Shown: one piece after another, positions 35,159-42,591 of the stretch
How positions within the stretch are numbered: position 1 is the first letter of the stretch
Layout of the letters: the number at the start of each line of letters is the position of its first letter
Source: Bacillota bacterium
GTDB lineage: Bacteria > Bacillota > Clostridia > DSM-8532
Assembly (NCBI GenBank): GCA_023411795.1
Contig: JAEYOK010000010.1
Span: forward strand, 1-64,000
Direction of reading: 5' to 3'
DNA length: 64,000 nucleotides
Translations under genes and position numbers: made by a program
The notes under the pieces: generated by a model
The model's database searches: none
What the model was told of the DNA's origin: nothing
What the model saw: only the letters and a program-made list of their open reading frames with translations

Positions 35159-36190
35159 TTGGATAATGAAACCAACCCTCCTCCCCTTGTTGTAGGAATA
35201 TCATATAACCTCAAAAAAGGTATAGCTTCTGATTGTGAAGACATGGAAGCCGAATATGATTCCTATGATACTATTGATGCCATTAGTAATGTTTTTAAAG
35301 TCCACGGAGCCGATGTTGTTCCCTTAGAAGCTGATTACAGCTTTGTAGAGAAGCTTAAGAGTTCAAATGTTGATTTTGTATTCAATATAGCCGAAGGCAG
35401 TAATGGTAGAGGAAGAGAATCCCATGTTCCAGCCATTTTAAACTTCCTAGGTATCCCTTTCTCTGGTTCTGACGAAACAACCTTGGGCTTATCTCTGGAT
35501 AAAGCATTAACAAAGCGTTTTCTCTCTACATATCAGATAGATACTCCTCTTTATTCGGTCATAAATTCTTTAAATTACGAACTTGATCCGGCTTTAAAAT
35601 TCCCAATGATAATAAAACCTAATTATGAAGGCTCCGGCAAAGGAATTTCTGATCTAGCTGTAGTTGACAATAAAGAACAGCTTGACAGTTTATTAAATAA
35701 GAATTTAAAGCTTTATAATCAACCCATGCTTGTTGAAGAATTCATAAAAGGCCGTGAATTCACTGTCGGAATACTTGGTAACGGCTCCGATATGATGGTT
35801 TTTGAACCGATGGAGATTTGTTACCTAAGTAATAAGCGTGAAAACATGATTTACAGTTATAATATAAAGAAAAACTATAAAAACTTTGTTGAGTACAAAT
35901 GCCCTTCCACTATTGATACTGAAATAATAAATAAAATGAAGAGAATTGCATCAACAATATTTACAGCTCTTGGCTGTAAAGACTTTTCACGTATCGATTT
36001 TAGACTATCTGAAGATAACACTATATATTTTATCGAAATCAATCCATTGCCAGGCTTGGCGCCCTGCTATAGCGATTATCCTATGCTAGCGCAATTCTGT
36101 GGAGTGGATTATGAAACATTGGTTCTAAGCATTTTAAACTACGGACTAAAAAGATACGGTATAAAGCCGCTTGAATCGAGGCGAGTTTAA
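35159..36190 (+). CDS. ATP-grasp ligase, D-Ala-D-Ala ligase-like
   Basis: A 343-residue ATP-grasp enzyme resembling D-alanine-D-alanine ligase. It shows VFNIAEGSNGRGRESHVPAI, the small-residue loop FSGSDETTLGLSLDKALTK, IIKPNYEGSGKGIS (ATP lysine), VEEFIKGREFTVG, and the metal site FIEINPLPGLAP. It is not embedded in a murein cluster, and its stop abuts the GTG of a lysine 2,3-aminomutase homologue, so it more likely ligates an unusual amino acid such as a beta-amino acid. That is inference. The TTG at 35159 suits the AAAGAGAG site; GTG at 35150 is the alternative. Confidence 0.8.
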   Translation: MDNETNPPPLVVGISYNLKKGIASDCEDMEAEYDSYDTIDAISNVFKVHGADVVPLEADYSFVEKLKSSNVDFVFNIAEGSNGRGRESHVPAILNFLGIPFSGSDETTLGLSLDKALTKRFLSTYQIDTPLYSVINSLNYELDPALKFPMIIKPNYEGSGKGISDLAVVDNKEQLDSLLNKNLKLYNQPMLVEEFIKGREFTVGILGNGSDMMVFEPMEICYLSNKRENMIYSYNIKKNYKNFVEYKCPSTIDTEIINKMKRIASTIFTALGCKDFSRIDFRLSEDNTIYFIEINPLPGLAPCYSDYPMLAQFCGVDYETLVLSILNYGLKRYGIKPLESRRV

Positions 36191-37300
36191 GTGAAAAACA
36201 AAATTCTGCCCGATATCTGGAAGAATGTTTCGCCGGAACAATGGAACGACTGGAAGTGGCAGATGAAAAACAGAATAACTTCCGGTGATGAGCTTGATAA
36301 AATTATTAAGCTACAAGATACAGAAAAAGCTGAGATAAACAACTGTCTGGAACACTTTAAAATGGCTATAACTCCCTATTACGCCATGCAAATTAATCCT
36401 GATGATCCTAATTGCCCTATTAGAAAGCAGGCAATACCATCAATTAAAGAATTAGTCTATTATACCAACGACATGGATGACCCTCTTTGTGAGGAGCAAT
36501 ATTCACCTGTTGAAGGACTTGTACACCGATATCCCGACAGGGTTTTATTTTTGCTTACACACAAGTGTTCCATGTATTGCAGACATTGTACCAGAAGACG
36601 TCTGGTAGGTTGTGAAGACTTTTCATTAAGTGATGATAAGATTGAAATAGCTATTGATTACATAAGACGTAACGAGAAGGTCAGAGATGTTTTGTTATCG
36701 GGCGGAGATCCGCTTATCCTGTCCGATCATTTACTTGAAAGCATAATTAGTAAGTTACGTGATATACCACATGTAGAAATAATACGTATTGGAACGCGTA
36801 CGCCCGTTGTCCTTCCTATGAGGATTACCGATGATTTGCTTAATATGCTTAAGAAATACCATCCAATTTGGATAAACACTCATTTTAACCACCCAAATGA
36901 AATTACAGAAGAGTCGGCAAAAGCATGTGCGAAAATTGTTGATGCCGGTATACCTCTGGGTAATCAAAGTGTATTGCTTCGAGGAATCAACGACAATGAA
37001 GACACTCTAAAAACATTGTTTACTAAGCTTGTTAAAATAAGAGTCAGACCATATTATTTATACCAATGTGATGCTTCGCGAGGAATCGGGCATTTCAGAA
37101 CGCCGGTCTCAAAGGGTATTGAAATAATGAAAAACATAAGGGGGTTCATATCAGGCTTCGCAGTACCTGAATATGTGATTGATGCGCCCGGTGGCGGTGG
37201 TAAAACTCCTGTCAATCCTGAATACATCATAAGTAATGATGACAATAAGGTTGTTTTGAGAAATTTCGAAGGCAAAATATATACATATTACAATCCCTGA
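36191..37300 (+). CDS. KamA-family lysine 2,3-aminomutase-like radical SAM
   Basis: A 369-residue radical SAM enzyme. Cys126, Cys130 and Cys133 (CSMYCRHC) bind the 4Fe-4S cluster, and SAM-site LLSGGDPLIL follows. The PLP lysine region and both lysine-binding aspartates known for KamA are in recognisable places (CDASRGIGHFRTPVSKG and IDAPGGGGKTPV). The protein stops at FEGKIYTYYNP, where the clostridial enzyme continues for about 45 residues including a zinc-binding cysteine cluster, so this is a short form. It probably converts lysine, or a close relative, to its beta isomer. The GTG start follows the ATP-grasp stop directly. Confidence 0.85.
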   Translation: MKNKILPDIWKNVSPEQWNDWKWQMKNRITSGDELDKIIKLQDTEKAEINNCLEHFKMAITPYYAMQINPDDPNCPIRKQAIPSIKELVYYTNDMDDPLCEEQYSPVEGLVHRYPDRVLFLLTHKCSMYCRHCTRRRLVGCEDFSLSDDKIEIAIDYIRRNEKVRDVLLSGGDPLILSDHLLESIISKLRDIPHVEIIRIGTRTPVVLPMRITDDLLNMLKKYHPIWINTHFNHPNEITEESAKACAKIVDAGIPLGNQSVLLRGINDNEDTLKTLFTKLVKIRVRPYYLYQCDASRGIGHFRTPVSKGIEIMKNIRGFISGFAVPEYVIDAPGGGGKTPVNPEYIISNDDNKVVLRNFEGKIYTYYNP

Positions 37301-37302
37301 GG

Positions 37303-37331
37303 TGAGTAAAGGGGACGGTGACTTTTACTCA
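37303..37331. repeat. GGGGACGG hairpin repeat, variant
   Basis: TGAGTAAA and TTTACTCA pair around GGGGACGGTGACT. The core GGGGACGGT is shared with the larger repeats at 59628, 61623 and 63136, but the stem is different. It lies just past the KamA stop codon and may act as its terminator. Confidence 0.6.
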
Positions 37332-37372
37332 TTCTTATCCACCCACTGCCATTAATTTTTTTTAAATCAGAC

Positions 37373-37401
37373 TTGTTTCTCAGCCATTTTTCATGTATAC
37401 T
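37373..37401 (+). promoter_or_regulatory. Promoter of tRNA-Leu
   Basis: TTGTTT (37373-37378) and TATACT (37396-37401) with a 17-base spacer, ending 19 bases before the tRNA. Confidence 0.7.
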
Positions 37402-37420
37402 AGTCTATGCGCTAGCTTAT

Positions 37421-37507
37421 GCGAAAGTGGTGGAATTGGCAGACTCGCTAGATTCAGGTTCTAGTGTTCGCAAGGACGTGCGGGTTCAAATCCCGCCTTT
37501 CGCACCA
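37421..37507 (+). tRNA. tRNA-Leu (anticodon CAG)
   Basis: An 87-base class II tRNA. The acceptor arm is GCGAAAG/CTTTCGC with CCA encoded. The anticodon stem CTAGA/TCTAG holds loop TTCAGGT, giving anticodon CAG, which reads CUG. A long variable arm (TGTTCGCAAGGACGT) and T-arm GCGGG-TTCAAAT-CCCGC complete the fold. It has its own promoter and terminator. Confidence 0.97.
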
Positions 37508-37511
37508 TATT

Positions 37512-37548
37512 AGCACGATGGTTTTAATACGAAACCATCGTGCTTTTT
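37512..37548 (+). terminator. Intrinsic terminator of tRNA-Leu
   Basis: AGCACGATGGTTT (37512-37524) pairs perfectly with AAACCATCGTGCT (37532-37544), followed by TTTT. Confidence 0.95.
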
Positions 37549-37669
37549 CCATGTTTGTAGAAATTTTTATAATGATGTGATATGATCAATTCGACAAATT
37601 CGAATATATCGAACAGTTAGGAAAATAATAATTTGTTGGTAAATCTAACTTTGGAAAGGTGCTATAGAG

Positions 37670-38197
37670 ATGAACACTTTTATTAGAAAAGCAACAATAC
37701 ATGATATAGATGAAATTGAGTGCTTATATAATGATTTGAACGATTATCTTGCAGAACATGAAAATGGTCCTAAATGGAAAAAAGGAGTATATCCGTTGCG
37801 TGAACATGCAGAAGAGGCATTGGGAGAGAGCACATTATATGTAGCAGTAATTGATGAAAAAATTGTAGGAACAGTTGTATTTTCTCGTGAGCAAGATGAG
37901 GTATATAAAGAAATTGATTGGCAGATTGAGTTTGATGTGCCAGTATTTGTCATATGTAAACTAACAGTTCACCCTAATTATCGAGGCCGTGGAGTGGCTC
38001 ATTCCTTATTAAATTATGCTACTGTTCTTGGAAAGGAATGTGGAATTAAAGCCATTCGTTTAGATACGTATGAAGAAAATATTCCCGCTGTGAAGTTATA
38101 CGAAAAGTGCGGTTTTACATATATGGGTTTAATTGATTTAGGGCTAGAAGAAGTATATGGTTTAAAATGGTACAAAGTGTACGAAAAATTAATATAA
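37670..38197 (+). CDS. GNAT family N-acetyltransferase
   Basis: A 175-residue GNAT acetyltransferase. VHPNYRGRGVAHSLLNYA is the acetyl-CoA loop (motif A) and DTYEENIPAVKLYEKCGF is motif B. The substrate is unknown. It is separated from kamA by a tRNA and a terminator, and it is far shorter than beta-lysine acetyltransferase AblB, so an N-acetyl-beta-lysine pathway should not be assumed. GGAAAGG precedes the ATG. It opens a group of small accessory genes downstream of the tRNA. Confidence 0.9.
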   Translation: MNTFIRKATIHDIDEIECLYNDLNDYLAEHENGPKWKKGVYPLREHAEEALGESTLYVAVIDEKIVGTVVFSREQDEVYKEIDWQIEFDVPVFVICKLTVHPNYRGRGVAHSLLNYATVLGKECGIKAIRLDTYEENIPAVKLYEKCGFTYMGLIDLGLEEVYGLKWYKVYEKLI

Positions 38198-38220
38198 AGA
38201 GAAATTATAAATTGTTTGAC

Positions 38221-38482
38221 AAATTCCAATTTGACAAAGGAGTGTGATTGTATGAAAAAGTGGATAGCGTTTGCAATGTCACTATTCTTTACTGTATTAG
38301 CCATTAGTTTTGCGTGGATGAGGATTGGCGGAAATTCGTCTATAACCTATGTTCATATAGCCATTCCTGTCATTCTTGGAGCCTTGTGTGTCAAGATATA
38401 CAGAACACATAAAAAGGCAGAACAGTCTGACAGTGAGTAAGCCAATTCCAATTTGATAAAGGAGTGTGATTGTATGAAAAAG
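38221..38482 (+). repeat. Duplicated gene leader (38221-38260 and 38444-38482)
   Basis: AATTCCAATTTGA(C/T)AAAGG, then AGTGTGATTGTATGAAAAAG, occurs at the start of two successive small genes with one difference in 39 bases. It covers the ribosome-binding site and the first three codons (MKK). A third, shorter copy, CAAATTCCAATTT, is at 38694-38706. The genes themselves are not similar, so only the leader was duplicated. Confidence 0.9.
38252..38440 (+). CDS. Small membrane protein, unknown
   Basis: A 62-residue protein with two predicted hydrophobic segments (residues 4-22 and 31-49) and a charged C-terminus ending in KKAEQSDSE. The ATG at 38252 follows AAAGGAG. I do not recognise the family. 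It is the first of two small genes with a copied leader and follows the GNAT gene by 54 bases. Confidence 0.6.
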   Translation: MKKWIAFAMSLFFTVLAISFAWMRIGGNSSITYVHIAIPVILGALCVKIYRTHKKAEQSDSE

Positions 38483-38692
38483 AAAATAATTGTTGCGATT
38501 TCCATTCTGCTTGCCATTGTATTATTATGTCCCATCCCTATGCGATTAAAGGATGGCGGCACAGTAAAGTATCAAGCACTTTTATACAGCGTTTCGGATG
38601 TCCATCGTCTTGCACCTTCAACAGAAAGCGGCTATGAAGATGGAATAGTAATTGAGATATTAGGGATGCAAGTCTTTAATAATGTCAATTAA
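38474..38692 (+). CDS. Small exported or anchored protein, unknown
   Basis: A 72-residue protein with an N-terminal hydrophobic segment (residues 5-18) and a short extracytoplasmic domain containing LKDGGTVKYQALLYSVSDVH. Similar small proteins with a KDGGT(V)xYxAxLYSV motif occur in many Firmicutes as hypotheticals; no function is known to me. The start follows AAAGGAG within the duplicated leader. It ends 28 bases before a decayed reading frame. Confidence 0.6.
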   Translation: MKKKIIVAISILLAIVLLCPIPMRLKDGGTVKYQALLYSVSDVHRLAPSTESGYEDGIVIEILGMQVFNNVN

Positions 38693-38719
38693 ACAAATTC
38701 CAATTTAGCGAATAGATAA

Positions 38720-39043
38720 GTATGGTTTCACGGTGATGTTTTTTGGTACGGTGCCAACTCTCCCCAACATTCTTCGTGGAAACAACGAGCCGGACAAAAT
38801 GGGTTTTACGGCGGTTTTGACAAAATGAGCCGTGTTCTCAATGAAATGGTAAGAGAATATGGAAAAGAGGTGTGGCTTAAGGTATCCGTTCGTTTCGAAG
38901 AAGGAGCTGTAGTCATCTCTGAGATCACAAATGTAATCGTGGCCTATCTTACTGCGAAGAAAGACAGGACTGATGAACTACCGATACTTTTTAGAGAGGT
39001 AATGGAGATAATGACGGATGGATTTATTCTTTTGGGAAGATAA
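38720..39043 (+). pseudogene. Gene remnant, unknown
   Basis: One frame is open from 38720 to the stop at 39043. It reads VWFHGDVFWYGANSPQHSS and later GFYGGFDKMSRVLNEMV, but it has no start codon near a ribosome-binding site before the ATG at 38825, which itself lacks one. The last 72 codons look protein-like (acidic and hydrophobic alternation). The most economical reading is the 3' end of a gene whose 5' part has been lost. Family not recognised; it could alternatively be a small intact gene of 72 codons. Confidence 0.4.
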
Positions 39044-39045
39044 TT

Positions 39046-39552
39046 TTAATCAATAAACACCGCAGAATACCAATTCGTCGTCTCTGTTTTGTCCTTCAAG
39101 GTATCTATGGGGAGATTAAACTGACGAACTGTTTTAAAAACATCAATGCCAACACTATGAAATGCAGGTCTTGCTTTTTTGGGATTTGCACATTTAGCTG
39201 ATGAAAAACCTGTGCACTTTTCACAGCAAGAACAATCACTCATGGAAAAAGCAAAATAGAAGCCATCTATAAAAGCCTGTCTTTCAATGTCAAAGGATAC
39301 GTCCTGTGAGATTTTCTTATCTGTAGAGTGAATTATTATACCGTGTTTGTAATTCCGGAGAACTTTTTCATATTCCCAAGGCAATAATGAACCCTTTCTT
39401 GATGGACATGTATGACCAAAACCCCAATCGGAGCAACCAAACATGCATTTAAGTATCGTCCGTGAATCAAACATTATTTGGTCGATATTGAACTCTACAG
39501 CATGATCAGCTCCCAATTCAATAGCAGTTTGTATGTATTTATTTAAGTCCAT
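39046..39552 (-). CDS. DUF2284 predicted metal-binding protein
   Basis: A 168-residue cysteine-rich cytosolic protein of the DUF2284 type. Cysteine groups CMFGCSDWGFGHTCPS (residues 37-52) and CSCCEKC with a later cysteine (about 107-120) could bind an iron-sulfur cluster or zinc. The family is frequent in anaerobes, with unknown activity. The start follows GGAGG. It is 26 bases downstream of the zinc-ribbon gene on the same strand, and its end nearly touches that of the convergent remnant. Confidence 0.85.
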   Translation of the reverse strand: MDLNKYIQTAIELGADHAVEFNIDQIMFDSRTILKCMFGCSDWGFGHTCPSRKGSLLPWEYEKVLRNYKHGIIIHSTDKKISQDVSFDIERQAFIDGFYFAFSMSDCSCCEKCTGFSSAKCANPKKARPAFHSVGIDVFKTVRQFNLPIDTLKDKTETTNWYSAVFID

Positions 39553-39578
39553 AAAATCCTCCGGATTATCAAAACTGT

Positions 39579-40376
39579 CTATGGGAGTATACTCTCAACA
39601 AAAGTGCTGATGGTATCATGAAGTAAATCCCCATCCTGTAATTCAACCATACAGAAGAAGAAGAAACCTACCAAAGCCAGTAAAATCATTATTACAGTCG
39701 GAAGAGCTTTTAGTTTTTTCATGGTAAGCTTTAGGCTCAAAGTATATATTAGAGCGGCTATGCATGCGGTGAAAAGCGCTATTCTCTGGGCGTCCTCTGT
39801 AAATTTTGGGTAATCATAGGTGGGATGAATAAGTAAAAAATATGCCCAAGTCCCTACTGCTCCTAATAGAATAATCCACAAAATAGTAAATACCCATGGA
39901 AACTTCTTCTTTATTACCCCGCCTTTAGGCTGTGCCACTTGAGCAGCTTGGGGGTAAGTCGAAGGATATTGAGGCTGAGGTTGATGTATTGGTTGTGGCT
40001 GAGGAATATATGTATTCTGAGACTGCGGAGCAACAGGCTCTACTACCTCTGATTGCTCTGGTAGAGCTGTGACTGCGTTTTGTTCTACAACCGGTTCCGA
40101 TTCATTATTTACTTCAGTAATTTGTTCAACAGTATCTGACATATCTAAAGAATTCTCATTAACTCCCGGATTCTGATTAAAAGTCTGCTCTTGTTCGATA
40201 TTCTGTTCTTCGCTAATAACCGGTGTTTCAATTATAGAATCCTGTTCAATGCTTTCTGTTTTAACAACAAATTCAGATGCCGGTAAAGGCTCTTGCTTTT
40301 GACCGCATTTAGGACAAAATAACGCAGCCATCGGAATTCTGTTGCCACAAGAGTCACAAAACTTAATATCACTCAT
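39579..40376 (-). CDS. Zinc-ribbon membrane protein
   Basis: A 265-residue protein. Cys7, Cys10, Cys21 and Cys24 (CDSCG and CPKCG) form an N-terminal zinc ribbon. Residues 30-150 are low-complexity, rich in Glu/Val then Pro/Gln (PQPQPIHQPQPQYPS). Three hydrophobic segments lie near 163-187, 198-213 and 226-245. This architecture is common in Firmicutes; the function is unknown, and scaffolding is a guess. The start follows GGAGG. Confidence 0.8.
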   Translation of the reverse strand: MSDIKFCDSCGNRIPMAALFCPKCGQKQEPLPASEFVVKTESIEQDSIIETPVISEEQNIEQEQTFNQNPGVNENSLDMSDTVEQITEVNNESEPVVEQNAVTALPEQSEVVEPVAPQSQNTYIPQPQPIHQPQPQYPSTYPQAAQVAQPKGGVIKKKFPWVFTILWIILLGAVGTWAYFLLIHPTYDYPKFTEDAQRIALFTACIAALIYTLSLKLTMKKLKALPTVIMILLALVGFFFFCMVELQDGDLLHDTISTFVESILP

Positions 40377-40470
40377 AATAAAACCTCCAGGTTATATTGA
40401 TATACTGAAAAGATTGTATCATTCTTAACATATAATTATCAACCAATATTTCCCTATTTTTAAGTATACA

Positions 40471-41436
40471 CTATCTCGCCCCTGGATCAAAAGGTATGCC
40501 CTCAGCCTTAGGTGCCCTTGATTGTTTGGAAGTAAAGGCAAGTACAATCATAGTAACTAGATAGGGCAGTATTTTGTAGAATGTGTTATTGATTCCCAAA
40601 TTATATAAGAAAGGTATAAGAGCAACAGAATAGGCCAGCGTTCTAAGAAAGGCAAAGAACAGTGCTGCAAGGAATATCTTGCCGGGACGCCATTGGCCAA
40701 AAATCATAACAGCCAGAGCCAAAAAACCGAAGCCAGCAACACCAGTATGTCCATTAGTATTGCCGTCCATAACCCCGACAGCATAGAAGAACCCGCCAAT
40801 ACCTCCTAATACACCGGAAATACTTACCCCTGCATACCTCATCCTATGAACTTTTATACCAACCGAATCAGCAGCATGGGGATGCTCTCCGCAAGCTCTA
40901 AGACGTAAACCAAACTTTGTCTTATAAAGCAATATGGTTGATATAATAAATAACGCAATACCAATATAAACTGTTAAATAAGTATTCTGAAAAAACAGCT
41001 TACCTAATACAGGTATATTACTTAAACCAGGTACTTGTCGTAAATAAAAGTTTACATTGGTGGTAACTCCGTCACTGTTGAAATACATCTTTGAAAAAAG
41101 TAAAATAGCTGCCGGAATAAGCATATTAAGCGCAGTACCTGAAATGGTCTGATCAGCTTTCATATTTATGGCTGCAAAAGACAAGAGTAAAGAATAAATC
41201 AACCCGGATATGGCTGCAACTAACATAGCCAGTATTAATATGAGCTGTGCATCCATACCGGTTCCTTGAACAAAATATACAAACAGGCACCCGAAAAATG
41301 CACCGAAAAGCATAATTCCTTCTAGAGCAATGTTAATAACACCGCTGCGTTCACTAAACATACCACCCAACGCAACCAAGAGTAATGGTATAGCAACCGG
41401 AAGCGTATTTTGAATTAAGTAATATAATGTCTCCAT
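40471..41436 (-). CDS. Nucleoside-type ABC permease (NupQ/YufQ-like)
   Basis: A 321-residue inner-membrane permease of the BMP/nucleoside branch of ABC importers. It has about eight helices and the conserved ERSGVINIALEGIMLFGAF and CGEHPHAADSVGIKVHRMRY segments, the second contacting the ATPase. It pairs with the longer permease upstream (stop to start 2 bases). In Bacillus the matching genes nupNOPQ import nucleosides. It is the last gene of the operon. Confidence 0.9.
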   Translation of the reverse strand: METLYYLIQNTLPVAIPLLLVALGGMFSERSGVINIALEGIMLFGAFFGCLFVYFVQGTGMDAQLILILAMLVAAISGLIYSLLLSFAAINMKADQTISGTALNMLIPAAILLFSKMYFNSDGVTTNVNFYLRQVPGLSNIPVLGKLFFQNTYLTVYIGIALFIISTILLYKTKFGLRLRACGEHPHAADSVGIKVHRMRYAGVSISGVLGGIGGFFYAVGVMDGNTNGHTGVAGFGFLALAVMIFGQWRPGKIFLAALFFAFLRTLAYSVALIPFLYNLGINNTFYKILPYLVTMIVLAFTSKQSRAPKAEGIPFDPGAR

Positions 41437-41438
41437 AC

Positions 41439-42590
41439 TTACGCCTCCTCCCTTCTTATTTCTTCAATTGGTTTTTCTGATTCCGGAGTAATCTCTTGTG
41501 TTTCTATATGCTTGGATTTTCGATTTTTAATCAATTTGGCAATGGTTGTATTCATTACCATTGCGAAGGCCGAGAAATAAATGATAACTGCTATAACAAC
41601 ATCAATTATTTCAGGCTTATATCCGAACAAGCTTGCAAGAGTGCCACCACGCTGAATATAGGAAACGAATATACCTGAAAAAATAATACCGATTGGGTTT
41701 GAGCTTCCTAAAAGTGCTACCGCAATACCATTAAAACCATCTGCTGCAATTACATTTATCGGCTCATAGGTCATGCTGCTACCCGGAATAGTTGAAGGAG
41801 CTAAAATAGTAAATGCACCTCCAAAACCTGCTAATCCTCCGGCAATTACCATTGTAAGTATAATGTTTCTCTTTCCATTCATTCCGGCATAAGTACTTGC
41901 ATGTTTGTTAAATCCGGTGGCCTTTAGCTCGTATCCAAAAATGGTCTTCTCCAATATTACGAATAAAATAATTGCGATTAAAATAGCAAAAATAAACGAT
42001 AAATTAGCACTCGAATTTTTGATACCAAGTGATGGAATCTGAGCACTTACCGGAAGGTAAGCTGTTCTTGCCTTAATTGAAATATACATATTAGCATTGC
42101 TTGAAACAAGCATGTCCACCAAATACATTCCTATATAATTGAACATTATTGAAGTAATGACTTCGTTAACATTAAGCAGAGCTTTAAAAATACCAGGTAT
42201 AAAGCCCCATAGCATGCCGCCTATCATACCAGCCAATATGCAAACAATCCAGTGTATACCAGGCGGAAGTTTCCACATAAAGCCTACATACATGGCAAAA
42301 AACATCCCCATTGTGTACTGACCGGAAGCTCCTATATTAAACAGACCCATTTTAAAGGCAAATCCAACGCCAAGACCGGTCATTATAATAGAAGTGGCAT
42401 AAAAAAATACGTCGCCCAGCCTGCCTAAACCACCTAAAAGTAGCATTTGAAAACCATTCAGTGAATTTTCAGGGCTTGATACTATCATAACTATGAAACC
42501 AAAAATAAGCCCTAAACATATGGCCAACAGTGTCGATGAAAAGGCTGAAAAGCCCTTGCTTTTTGTAACATTCTTTATTTTCAACTGCAT
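41439..42590 (-). CDS. Nucleoside-type ABC permease (NupP/YufP-like)
   Basis: A 383-residue partner permease with an N-terminal helix, FKMGLFNIGASGQYTMGMF and ATGFNKHASTYAGMNGKRN coupling region, and about ten helices. A charged C-terminal tail (KHIETQEITPESEKPIEEI) is cytoplasmic. It starts one base after the ATPase stop, so translation is coupled. Substrate specificity (purine or pyrimidine nucleosides) is set mainly by the binding protein and cannot be read here. Confidence 0.9.
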   Translation of the reverse strand: MQLKIKNVTKSKGFSAFSSTLLAICLGLIFGFIVMIVSSPENSLNGFQMLLLGGLGRLGDVFFYATSIIMTGLGVGFAFKMGLFNIGASGQYTMGMFFAMYVGFMWKLPPGIHWIVCILAGMIGGMLWGFIPGIFKALLNVNEVITSIMFNYIGMYLVDMLVSSNANMYISIKARTAYLPVSAQIPSLGIKNSSANLSFIFAILIAIILFVILEKTIFGYELKATGFNKHASTYAGMNGKRNIILTMVIAGGLAGFGGAFTILAPSTIPGSSMTYEPINVIAADGFNGIAVALLGSSNPIGIIFSGIFVSYIQRGGTLASLFGYKPEIIDVVIAVIIYFSAFAMVMNTTIAKLIKNRKSKHIETQEITPESEKPIEEIRREEA

Positions 42591-42591
42591 C

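Noticed and set aside
37670..38197. GNAT gene as AblB partner of KamA
   Set aside because: It is separated from kamA by a tRNA and a terminator, and it is a generic 175-residue GNAT, much shorter than AblB.
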